Below, piece by piece: positions 24,481-33,880 of a stretch of DNA of 64,000 bases. Both the position numbers and the translations under genes were made by a program. Every line of letters begins with the position of its first letter. Position 1 is the stretch's first letter. Source of the stretch: Sympetrum striolatum (taxonomy: Eukaryota > Arthropoda > Insecta > Odonata > Libellulidae); the NCBI GenBank assembly GCA_947579665.1, contig OX388349.1:42727854-42791853 (forward strand). Direction: 5' to 3'. The notes beneath the pieces are model-generated. The model was not told where the DNA came from and made no database searches. It saw only the letters and a program-made list of their open reading frames with translations.

Positions 24481-25979
24481 GGTGGAACTACGAGCTTTAA
24501 ACATGTGTCCGAAGATATATTTCAAGCGCGAACACTAAGGGGTTGCGGAGTTAAGTGAAATATTTACAAGGGGAGAGAAATGTTGCGGGTGTTTATTGGA
24601 AAAATTCGTATCCATTTAGTGTTGGATGCGATGATTAGTTGAGGCTCCTAGAGGCTCGCATACCGTTTGAATACGCGAGGTGTCGGTGCTTAACCAGTTG
24701 TGGAAAGATGGGTGTCTTTGGGCTGTCTTGTCCCATGGGGCTTACACACTAATGGGTAGATGAGTGTTTGTTATATCTTTCTTTCGACTCGCGCTAACGG
24801 TGCATTGAGTCCGAAAAATATACGCATAAACTCTCTGTAATACGCTATTTGATTATCTGTTGATCTTTAACTCAAATAAGGAGATTTTTTCTAACGGTAG
24901 GAATAAATTAATGGACTTCAAAGGCGTTGAAACAGTATTTTTGGCGATATTATTTATTTATCGAAAATTTGAAAGAAATTCTATTTTTTAACCATATATC
25001 GTAAGGATTTTTTACTGCCCCTTCCACTTGTAGATGATGTAATTTAGATATTCTCCTCTCCATTGTAACTACTGCTACCCCTGTAATGTAAAATTCCATA
25101 ATAATAAAAATGTTTTTTGTACCAGATAACTAATTTAATAAGTCTATTTTGGCCAGGAGGAAAATTTTAAACACTGAATTTTTATTTCAAATTCTTCGGA
25201 ACGTTTTTCTGCATAATTTTTTTACAAGCTATCTTCAGATTTAAAGCACTTTCAGAAGGTTTATTTATGAACGTGTTTATTTTCACTAGTATTGCCATAT
25301 TTTTATAAATTTAAGACGATGCATTCTTATTCCACCTGAAGATAAAGTGGATCATCTTCCAAACGTAAAGAAAGTCTTCCAATTCCTTTGCATGGCTTAA
25401 TTTACATAATTACGTTTGTAAGGACACAGTCATTAAAAATTTATATTGAGCAAACCAATTGAGCTATCTGGGTAGCATTTTTTATAGTTAATGCTATTTT
25501 TTCGATCAATTCTTGATATTCCATCATTATTTCGAATATTCCCAACATATTAATTTGTTTACATTGCTATTTTCTGCCGTTCTCTATGCTCGAGCTAAAA
25601 AGTTAATTCACTAAATTTTGAATTTTTTTTCACTGATAACTATTCAGGATAAATTTATCTTCCTAGAAGAGTTCCAAGTAAACATGATTGTTAGATATAT
25701 ATTCGACGTAGATTCCTGCGGATTCGGTCACTTAAAATTTTATATTATATCTTTTCTGTTGGGACCCGTCTAAATTCCTCTCCCTTGAAACTCATTTGAA
25801 ATCGAAAAGACGTTTAACCATCAATCATCAACAGATTTTAATACTCCCTACTTCAACCACCGCAAACCCAATCTCCGAGACGCGTTGAACTGAAGAAGAT
25901 CTGGACAATGTTTCATTCACGAAAAAAGCATTCGGCAAAACTCTCGCTCCTCTCAGAAAGCGGAAGAACCTCTGCAAAG
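24481..25979. other. AT-rich spacer, nothing recognised
   Basis: No motif, repeat or coding pattern was seen. Confidence 0.45.
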
Positions 25980-26139
25980 TTTTTCTTTTGGGAACATATT
26001 TAACTTAGGAGAGGAGAATTTTTTCGCCAATTATCGCTGGAGCGGATCGAATCGCCTCGAGGGTGGTCCTCCTCGGAGAAGAAAGACAGCGACTGCGGGT
26101 GGGGCAAAAGAAACCCCAAAAAGGAGTAGAGAGACTCAC

Positions 26140-26430
26140 ACCCCCTGGGAAAAAAACCAATCCCTCAAATCCCTCGGAAAGAAAAGACACCACTCGACAC
26201 AGAAAATGAGCGTATAAGTGGACATCAGTTTTGCCATTCCGCCCCACTTCTGATTTCACGGGGGACTCGGTCCGGCTCAAAAAATAATAAAACAGCCCGG
26301 TGACACTGGACGCCTCGCTACCGGAGGTCGCCCTGGGAGAGGGCCCACTTGGACCGGACCCGCAAAGAAAAAAATCCCGAGAGGAAAGGAGAAAGGGAAT
26401 TTGCCGTATAAGTGGGTATCGCTTTTCCGG
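26140..26430 (+). repeat. Diverged tandem duplication, period about 190 bp
   Basis: Shared anchors spaced about 190 bp apart: CCCTGGGA at about 26144 and again at about 26332, and CGTATAAGTGG at about 26211 and about 26403, each followed by a similar TTTTGCC or TTTTCC stretch. It lies in the GC-rich island 25980-26483. The minus-strand frames across it share a short peptide (HLY preceded by D.), which reflects the duplication and does not imply a protein. Confidence 0.5.
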
Positions 26431-26532
26431 AATCCCTCTCCTTTTTCTCCCAAAAGCCCTCCTATTTTACAGAGAGAGTGGGTAGGGTGTCCAGACATGC
26501 CGGTTTATACAGGGATTGTCTCGGATTTTATT

Positions 26533-26551
26533 CATTATTATTATTATTATT
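26533..26551 (+). repeat. (ATT)n microsatellite, LINE tail
   Basis: About six ATT units on the plus strand; on the minus strand this is the AAT tail of the LINE. Confidence 0.9.
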
Positions 26552-26615
26552 ACATGAACACTACAAGTAGATTATAAATCGGGTGGCAGTGGTCGGATAT
26601 TACATATAATACAAG

Positions 26616-26645
26616 CATACATTCATACAGTGGTATGAATGTATG
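26616..26645. repeat. Hairpin, perfect 13-bp arms and 4-base loop
   Basis: CATACATTCATAC (26616-26628) pairs exactly with GTATGAATGTATG (26633-26645) around AGTG. It sits in the LINE 3' UTR and could be a transcript hairpin recognised by the element's own reverse transcriptase, which is inference only. Confidence 0.85.
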
Positions 26646-26851
26646 GTGTGGTCAAACAATATATAGATAGTCAATATAAATATAAATTGAGGGGAAATCA
26701 ATATACCTGTCAGGCATTTGCCCACGGAGGGAGGGAAACCCCTCTGAAAACCTCCCTCTGACAGAAGTCAAGACATGTACGTGATACAAAATTTACAGAT
26801 GTTATCCCGTCCCATCAAAAGAAAATATTAACAGAATTAAATTAACAGCTA

Positions 26852-27040
26852 TTACAATTTATTTAAATTCGCCTTGAAGGTACGCACTTGGGAAGGAAAT
26901 GGCTCAAAAATACCTGCAGGGAGAGCGTTCCATTGATCTATTGTTCTATTAAGGAATGAGAATTTAGCAATATTAGTCCTTTGAGAGGGAGGTTCTATTT
27001 TATCAGTTAACTGTATGTAAGTACTTTTCACACTGACTTT
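26852..27040 (-). pseudogene. LINE reverse-transcriptase ORF, C-terminal 62 codons
   Basis: The frame reads KVSVKSTYIQLTDKIEPPSQ, then RTNIAKFSFLNRTIDQWNAL, then PAGIFEPFPSQVRTFKANL, and ends NKL with a TAA stop at 26854-26852. The block R-T-I-x-x-W-N-A-L-P followed about 15 residues later by V-x-T-F-K-x-x-L is the recurrent C-terminal signature of insect non-LTR retrotransposon polyproteins (the 'WN.LP...FK..L' tail after the reverse-transcriptase domain). The catalytic FADD region is absent, so this is a 5'-truncated fragment. The first residues may not be LINE-derived, because TTTTATCAGTTAACTGTATG there also occurs in the hAT-like sequence at 27604. Confidence 0.75.
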
Positions 27041-28492
27041 TCATCTCGCTCGGTGTCCGGTAAAACATTTACTGGACGACCTAATATCACGGTTACTTTT
27101 GGATTTTTTTACAAAATCTGTTTATATTAAACAGCTGACTCGACCTGTGCTTTATTTATATGTTGGGGTGGATGAGGAATATTTCGCCCCCTCTTCTCCT
27201 ACCCCAGCATCTCTCCATAACAGGTACATTGTAACATTATATACAGACTACAGTCAAGTTTTAAATAAATAAATATGCAAAATCTTCTTTTAAGCAATAG
27301 TTAAGATCGTAATTAGTTACGATCATTACGATCATTTTTAAAATAAAAATGTAAATGGTATTGAGGAAAGGGATACAGTGTTCCCAGCCCCGTCAGACTT
27401 TTTTCAAGTTCGTTTTTCCTTGGGAACTGAGGTATTATTTATCAGGCGTAGATTATCAGTCCAGACGTCCCGGTTTTCCGAGATCTGTCCCGAATTTTTT
27501 ATCATTACACCCAGTGTCCTGTAAAACATTATCGGGACGCAAACATGTCCCTGTTATAATAGAATTTTCTATTAAATCAGTTTCTATTGATCAACTGAGG
27601 TATTTTTATCAGTTAACTGTATGTTTACCGATAAACCTGGTAAAAAGTACTGGTAACCTAGAAACCAATGATGACCAACCAAAAACTTGTCATTTATTTT
27701 TGATTATTTCTTTAATAAACCTGTATAATTTCTTTCTACCTAAGGGTGCACAAGAAGTGAAAAGTCGCACGCTTTCCTTTGCTAAGTTAAATGTCTTTCC
27801 ACCTAACTTATATTCTCTCTCTTCAATTTTACTATTTTTATGACAATGTCTCCAACTTCATTTCATGTATAAATGCAAAATATTATTTATTACATTTTTT
27901 CGATAAAAAATAATACAGTTTTGTGAAAACAAATAAATTAAAAAACCCATTTTTTTAGAATTAATGGAACAACGAAAGCAAGGAGCTAACTAGAAGTATT
28001 CTAATACTCTTAACTAAGATATTAGTTGAACTAGAACATTGTCCCAGGTATGCGCCAGTAAATTCCTGGATGTTTCCTCCATTGTATTGTATTATTGCAT
28101 TTTTATTTCTATTGTTATTGTATTTTCGCTCTTAAAGTAGTTCCATATTTACTTTTTTAACGTCTTTACTTCATTATTCCCTTTCCAGACTTTCACTTGT
28201 TCAAATTTCTCTTGTACTTCGTCTTATCTCTTTACTGAACTCCCTTCCACCCTCAGTAGATCTTTCCTCATTTTTCAGGGGAAATTTAATCTCATGGAAT
28301 ACTCACGTAAAGTTAAACCTCTTTTCCAAATATTTTTAATTTAGAATTATCATGTTTTTGTATTTTGTTATATTTATAATTAACATTATTTTTCTTTTAT
28401 TATATTTCACTTTAAACTGGCAACTATGTTCTACGTGGAAACTGATTAAATAAATAAATGTCCCGGTTTTGCTGGTGCCTGGACATCTAGAC

Positions 28493-28860
28493 GTAGTTGT
28501 GGGAGAGGTTAAAAAAAACTCCGCCTCTTGGTTCACGCATGTGCCGAGGGAGGGCTCCCCGATCGTCCCGGCCTTCCTTATTGCCATTTTCTCTCAGAAT
28601 GAGATCGCACACGCGGACTGGAGCGGGGGCGTGTAACTTCTGGGCGCAGGAAATTCCGTCACGGTGGGAAGGAGGATGAAGGGTCAAGGCCATTTCCTTT
28701 TCGAGAGGAAAAAACACAGAGGGCGGGCAAAACAGTTGAGGGTAGACGGCGCTATCCTTTGATGGGTTCCAACACTTGATGACGTCTACTCAGCGAAGAA
28801 GTCCTGGTGTACTTGTGGTTCAGTAGTTCTGGTACTTGATGCAAGAGGGATCTTAGTCAG
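28493..28860. other. GC-rich island, no gene recognised
   Basis: Frames of 60-76 codons lie open on both strands between 28487 and 28717. No domain was seen. Confidence 0.45.
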
Positions 28861-29119
28861 TCAGTGCAAATATGGAATTTTCGCGAGGAATGTTTCATCA
28901 TCTTTTTTTTCACTTGCCCACTGAGACATTAATGGAGCAAATACGTGTAACATCCTGTCTACTTTCTCTCCCACTCCTGTCTCCTCATTGGTGAGTAACG
29001 TTATATTCCGAGGTCGAAGTTTTGCTGAAAATTGTAATGGAAGGACCGTGACGTCATCATTGGATGATTCCTGGAGCAACGGTTCGCATTCCGGTTTTTG
29101 GGTCATGTTAGAGTTTTCA
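28861..29119 (-). CDS. Candidate exon, possible BESS-like C-terminus
   Basis: The frame reads from a possible 3' splice site (TTTTATGATAG) through ENSNMTQKPECEPLLQESSN to a stop at 28861. Near the end, DRMLHVFAPLMSQWASEKKD followed by ETFLAKIPYL has the spacing of a BESS motif, a short protein-interaction helix pair at the C-terminus of many insect MADF-domain DNA-binding proteins, including domesticated transposon proteins. Seen: the hydrophobic pattern and a C-terminal position. Not seen: the MADF domain, which would have to be encoded at higher coordinates. The match is weak and from pattern only. It could equally be a chance frame or a pseudogene tail. Confidence 0.25.
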
Positions 29120-29127
29120 CCTATCAT

Positions 29128-30234
29128 AAAAGAAAGTATTTTGTTTCCTAGATGTGATGTGAACTGAGACAGCAGCTATAAAGTCTTCTAAATTTATCAG
29201 TGGGATAAACACCATAAAATTTCGGTGCGAAAGATTTCTTTATGTCTGATTGGTTCTGGCGATACATAATGGTTATAAGTTCTTTATATTATCTTTGTAG
29301 CCAACTAAACATAATAAAATTTAAGTAAGTTGGAGAAATTCATTTATTTTTTGGTGAATCCCAATGGAGTATGATGGCTAAGTTATATTTAGCTAGAAAG
29401 CCAGGGTTTATTAAATTTCGTCATAGGAATTATTATTTCAACGCCGGAGATCCAGGGTACAGGTTTGTGAGAAGAGATATTCATTCGGCCCTTGCCACAG
29501 ACATAAATGGATTTATTACAGATCTTATATAAACAGTATAATTTAAAAGGTATGTAATTATAAATTTAGTTTGAATTTCCATGGGAAAATATATTTTGTG
29601 TGTATTTAAGTAAGACGAATAAATTTATTTTAAAAATAGCGAAATGTAGTTAAAATTCCCAGACAGAATATATTTAAAGGTAAATAAAATCTAACGCTAA
29701 GGTTAACAGCAATTCAAATAGTTCGAAGAGGAGATAAAAATAAAATTTAGTCCGTAGATTTCAAAGAAAGGCATCTTTTACTATTTCGAAAAAGATTTGG
29801 GTTAGGGTTTGTAGCTGCATTTGCATATCCAGAAGAAAATGAACAGTATCTCCGTTTAAAATTTGCATTGGCAATTTATTAAGATTCCTATTTTCTTAAT
29901 GTTTTCGCATATACTCCTGGTATCAAAAGGTATATTTTAGGTCGCTGATATTTTCGTCTCTTATTGTAAATCATTCATCCTTGAAATATTGAGGAATATT
30001 CTTCTATTTTTAAACCTTTATACCTTTGTCATACCATAAATACAATTTTATGTATTTTATTTATTCTACATAAAGTGGAATTTTTATTCATCTAAATATC
30101 AAGTATTCATGAAAATAGTTAAATATTTTTAACAATATTTTATAATTCACATATACATAAAACCAAAATCATAGAGCCCTCTGAAAGAATACATCATTGA
30201 TATACCTCTTACTACTCTTTGCATAAGGCACATT
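29128..30234. other. AT-rich spacer, nothing recognised
   Basis: Strongly AT-rich, without motifs, repeats or plausible coding. Confidence 0.45.
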
Positions 30235-30466
30235 TCATTTTACCCAATCTAAATATTCTGCAGTAGACATTATGTATTTCAGACTCTTAAAACAAGCTGA
30301 TTCGATATATAGTATATGGAATAACCTAATTAGGAATCTATTTTCTTTCCTTTGAGAATAAAATGTTTCATCATTTTGCTTTTCTAGAATGTATTTGATT
30401 TTTGTTACATTCAGGTGCGGTGATGGATAAGGTATCCAAACAACACGTCTTATGCCAAAGTGATCC
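30235..30466 (-). pseudogene. Possible Tc1-type transposase C-terminal fragment
   Basis: The frame DHFGIRRVVWIPYPSPHLN, then VTKIKYILEK, about 77 codons to a stop at 30235. It resembles the Tc1 family stretch 'W P . S P D L N P I E . . W . . L K' that holds the catalytic glutamate of the DD34E triad. Downstream, FKSLKYIMST sits where Tc1 proteins have '. L . . S M P . R'. If the alignment is right, the D of SPDLN is H here and the catalytic E is K or T, so the copy is dead. No upstream DNAP..H block or inverted termini were found. The resemblance is suggestive, not conclusive. Confidence 0.35.
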
Positions 30467-30471
30467 ATCAA

Positions 30472-31252
30472 AATTCATTTCGAAGAGTTATAAAATTCTT
30501 CGTTCTCTCTTCAGATTAATCCGAAACCAATTGTCAGTATTGCTGCGGAATTGTCAAAAGCATTCGTTATCGAGATCCTAAAGAGCCTCTCAACCTTAGT
30601 TTCAGACTCGATTCAGCAAGTTATATCGGCAGCATTTCCATCTCCTATATTTCTCCCTCGAATTATATGGTATAGCTTCTCTCTCGCCTCCAAAGAGCCA
30701 TTCATGAATGAGATTGACCGCGAAGGACGTTCCAACGAGGTCACCAATAGATTGGTTCCCTGAAAAAAGGAAACAAAAAATTAAAGGGAGAAGGCCTGGA
30801 AATTGATGTGTCTGCATTTTTTCTGCAAAGGATTGGGAGACTCTTGGCCTCTACTGATGTTTAAACGATTGTCTGGACCATTTAAAATTAATACGCGCTA
30901 CGATTTCTCTTATGATCAAATCGACGATTTAATAGTAAATCAGGTTTTGGAATGGTCGCAAAAAATATACATCGGGGTATGAGTAAAGTTTGTCATTTAA
31001 TTTTTTATTTTATGAAGTACCAATACTGAATCTCACCTAAAGCATTTAATAGAAAATCCCGGGACTATTGTCTCTAGAGCAAAAAACATTGACTTCATAA
31101 CTTTAGCTTTAAAGCAAAGTAGGTACCTGTTAATTGTTCTTTTGTTAAAAATATCTTAAACTCCTAATAGGGGAATATAAACAGCCAATACTCGATATCA
31201 CAGAAGTATTAGATACCTCTCATTAACCGTATTAATAATACGACTTACGGCT
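30472..31252. other. Spacer, nothing recognised
   Basis: Frames at 30551-30817 overlap on both strands and show no motif. Confidence 0.45.
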
Positions 31253-31381
31253 CAACGCATAGTCTCATTACCAGGTACATGAAAAAGGTAGATAGTCAAT
31301 ATACGAGTACAGTGATAGTGAAGAGGAAAGGGGTTCCAACTATTTGCTTTTCTCATGTACCTGATAATGAGGCTATGCGTT
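31253..31381. repeat. Foldback, 33-bp arms (MITE-like)
   Basis: CAACGCATAGTCTCATTACC at 31253 continues through AGGTACATGAAAA to about 31285 and is reverse-complemented at 31349-31381 with a few mismatches, around a loop of about 63 bp. No clear target duplication. The minus-strand frame over it is a by-product. Confidence 0.85.
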
Positions 31382-31639
31382 GAAACATAGGTCATATCAT
31401 AAAAAATTCTGTGGTATATAGCGTAAGTTGTTTTCATTCTTCTTTCATCATGAAAAGCTACCACAAAGTTGAAGCCGAAACATTGAATTTTGTCTCTCAA
31501 ACTCTGTTATAAATGAAAATTAATATAATATATAGGATTTCGGTGTAAATTTTCATAAAAATAAAATATATATTGTATACTAAATGAAATGCTCGTGAAT
31601 ATTTCGTTTTCGGTGCATACTTGTGTGTTTATTCGTGAG

Positions 31640-31890
31640 TACAACAATTAGGCATCAGGCAAGGTGGTAGTCATTCCTGTGTGGGGAAGGAAAAATAAAA
31701 TAATCTGCCTGATATTCACACTAGTCGAGAGGAAAACACCCCAAACCCTCCCTAAGGTAGTACGTCTTACATATTATTACAAAATTGCAAAAATATTTCA
31801 AAATTTACCGCAATCAAACAATATTTAAAAATTACAATATCTAAAAAGTCACAACTATTATGCAACAAAATCACGAAGCCCATTTATTTT
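31640..31890 (-). mobile_element. LINE 3'-end fragment related to the 26.5-27.0 kb copy
   Basis: On the minus strand a frame ends SIEYVNKINGLRDFVA with a stop at 31860-31858. About 100 bp further comes a 3' UTR block, AGGGAGGGTTTGGGG...TTTTCCTCTC...ATCAGGCAG, which aligns with AGGGAGG...GGGGTTTCCCTCCC...CCTGACAG in the 3' UTR of the LINE at 26.5 kb, at nearly the same distance from the stop. It then runs to an AATAAACACAC end. The peptide itself is too short to classify. Inferred to be a diverged member of the same family. Confidence 0.4.
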
Positions 31891-32340
31891 ATTAACATAT
31901 TCTATACTAGTCCTTCGTCACAACTCGATGTAGCGCCTCTCTAGCGAACACTATTTAATAAATCGTCGTTGTTAATGAACCTCTACTCCGACTTAACACA
32001 AAACGTAAACTGGGAATTACGACCGGTCGCATCTTCGATCTCAGATGCAGATTATCCTCCTCTAAGCAGCTAATCGCAGGAGGAATCGCTGGAAGAGAAG
32101 GGGAGAGAGTCCGAATCAAACGGACATCATTTTCCGAAAGAATTAGTCGTCGAGACCCGCGGTGGATAACACTTGGCAAAACTTTCGTTTGTTCCTCGGC
32201 AAACATAGTGGACATTGGGAGTTAGGGAGAGACCATCTCCATCGGTCCAGAGGACGTATCTTCGTTCCATCTTCATTGACCCTGGAGGGAGACCTCCGCA
32301 TCAAGAGGCCTATTCTCATCCCCACCCCTTCCCAGTAACA
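31891..32340. other. GC-richer island, no gene recognised
   Basis: Minus-strand frames at 31955-32364 show no domain. Confidence 0.45.
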
Positions 32341-33790
32341 TGGCGTCTCTCCCCTCCACCTCACTTAACTCACAGTTTCCGCTAAAGCCTTCTCCTCCAC
32401 AGTGCTTGCGCCTTTTTTGCCCTCCCTTCTTTTGTCTTTTTCTTGCTTTGTTTGTTGGGATTCATTCTGCGTTTCCTAGGATGTCCTCCGCTTCTCCAAA
32501 CACATCTCTCCCTCCACCCATTCCTTCCATCCTTTTTATCTCCCGTATCAAATCTCTCCTTTATCCCACTCTAACACGTTTCTCCCCTATCATTGCTTTT
32601 CTATCCATTCTCCCCTGTTATTTCCTCAATCTCTATCCACCTATTCCGTTAAAGGTTTCTCTGTCTTCCTCTTTTCATTAACACCCATTCTTCTACGAAA
32701 CCAATTCGTTTGAATTCCTTCTTTGATTGGTCACTCTGGGATTAGTCCACTATTTTCGAATCTGTTCTATTCTCCTTTATTCTCTTTGTGTTTCCTTCAT
32801 CAGTTCCGCTTCTAGTTCTTATTCTTCGCCTTCCTTTGATTCATTTACTGCTTTTCCTCTTGTCGACTACGTATCTATTATTTCTTTATTTCTTTCTATC
32901 ACCCGAATTATTTGCTTTTCGCTACGCTCTTATTTATCTATTTATTGTACAAAACCGCCGTAGTTAGTCGCAAGGACCGGTGGTGACGTTAACTTATTTA
33001 AGAATTAGTTAAAACACTTCTGTCATGCTGTTATGCAAACTTTTAAATTGATTTATCCGTGTGAATATGTATATGTTTATTTATTGATTTGTTGGCCTTT
33101 CAGATCTTTCTTAACCTGATATCTCCTTATAGATTTACTTAGCTATCCGTAGGTTCCGCAGGTTTATTACACCTTCCTTTTTACAGGTGCTTCCCTGCTG
33201 TAATGTATTTTTCCCTGAGCAAAACTCTAGCTTTTTAAACCAATAAGATAATTTTCTTCTGTGTACTATTTTCAAGCTATGCTTTACCTTAAAATTTATA
33301 TTACGAAAGGCAAAATGAAAGAAGAGACTCTGTCTCTTCTTTGTCTCAATATTGGTTTGAAAAAAGACTCTTAATCATTACTATTAATTATATCCCTCTC
33401 TTCGATGCTCTTATAAGTTTTTCTCTCAATCCTCTCCCTTTTTTGCCCTTTTATGTTCTTTCTATCCCATTTTTCTGTCTGTTTCTTTATTGTTTCTTTT
33501 GCAGTGTCCTCATTTATAGCTTCGAACAATCTCTTCCGTTTCCTTACGTATTTATCGTACTTGTTAGTATGTTTCCTGAAAACATTACTTACACATATTT
33601 ATTTATTTTCCGATTTCTATTTCTATTTTGCATCACTGTTCGAGATCTTCACACTTTTCTCTATATCTTTATTAATCCTTTTCTTTCCGCCTTATTTTTA
33701 AATTTCTGTTTATACAGCATAATCTCTGTTAAGGTCAATCCATCAATTAAACCAATATGCTCTCCAAAATTTCATACTCCTTTCATTTAT
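32341..33790 (+). other. Long pyrimidine-rich strand-asymmetric tract
   Basis: For about 1.4 kb the plus strand is dominated by T and C (clusters such as CTTCTTTTGTC and TCTTATTCTTCG). This opens three long plus-strand frames (113, 78 and 150 codons) composed mainly of Leu, Ser, Phe, Pro and Ile. The composition explains the frames, so they are not called genes. It stops abruptly near the LINE 3'-end fragment at 33798. Confidence 0.6.
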
Positions 33791-33797
33791 TAGTGGT

Positions 33798-33870
33798 ATT
33801 ATTATTTAACTCTTTTGGCGAGGTTAGGCTGGTAAGGCCTCTCTTCCACCCAACCTTTACAGATATTATA
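33798..33870 (-). mobile_element. LINE 3'-end fragment
   Basis: Minus strand: GGGTGGAAGAGAGGCCTTAC, then CAGCCTAACCTCGCC, then a tail AGAGTTAAATAATAATA. The same block occurs at 40394-40465 (GGAAGAGAGGCCAACTT...TTAACCTCGCC, then AATAAAGAG). Homology between the two extends away from the tail and stops at it, as expected for LINE 3' ends. No coding sequence is attached. Confidence 0.5.
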
Positions 33871-33880
33871 TAATTTTTTA

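Larger units (their letters stand above)
26526..27045 (-). mobile_element. 5'-truncated LINE (non-LTR retrotransposon), 3' end
   Basis: On the minus strand: the C-terminus of a reverse-transcriptase ORF (27040-26852), a 3' UTR of about 300 bp, and an AAT-repeat tail at 26533-26551. The left boundary joins sequence that resumes as hAT-like at about 27046. A 5'-truncated copy with an A-rich or simple-repeat tail is the usual product of target-primed reverse transcription. The superfamily is uncertain (Jockey/CR1-like organisation fits). Confidence 0.7.
26484..28492. mobile_element. Composite hAT-like region with nested LINE
   Basis: Left end TAGGGTGTCCAGACATGCCGG (26484) is of the TAGGGTG(A/T)CCAGACGTCCCGG type widespread in hAT elements. 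A second left-end-like sequence, GTCCAGACGTCCCGG, lies at 27459-27473. The reversed right end CCTGGACATCTAGAC is at 28478-28492. Internal sequence GGTGTCCGGTAAAACATTTA (27052) matches AGTGTCCTGTAAAACATTAT (27514), so either two related copies lie head to tail or one copy is partly duplicated. The first copy is interrupted by a LINE between about 26530 and 27045. The 162-codon plus-strand frame at 27355-27843 runs across transposon sequence and is not a gene. No transposase was recognised. Confidence 0.55.

Noticed and set aside
27355..27843. 162-codon plus-strand frame
   Set aside because: It runs through hAT-like sequence (including the second left end at 27459) and has no recognisable domain; its length follows from transposon composition.
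32340..33793. Three long plus-strand frames as genes
   Set aside because: They lie in a pyrimidine-rich strand-asymmetric tract that lacks purine-rich stop codons; translations are low-complexity Leu/Ser/Phe/Pro.
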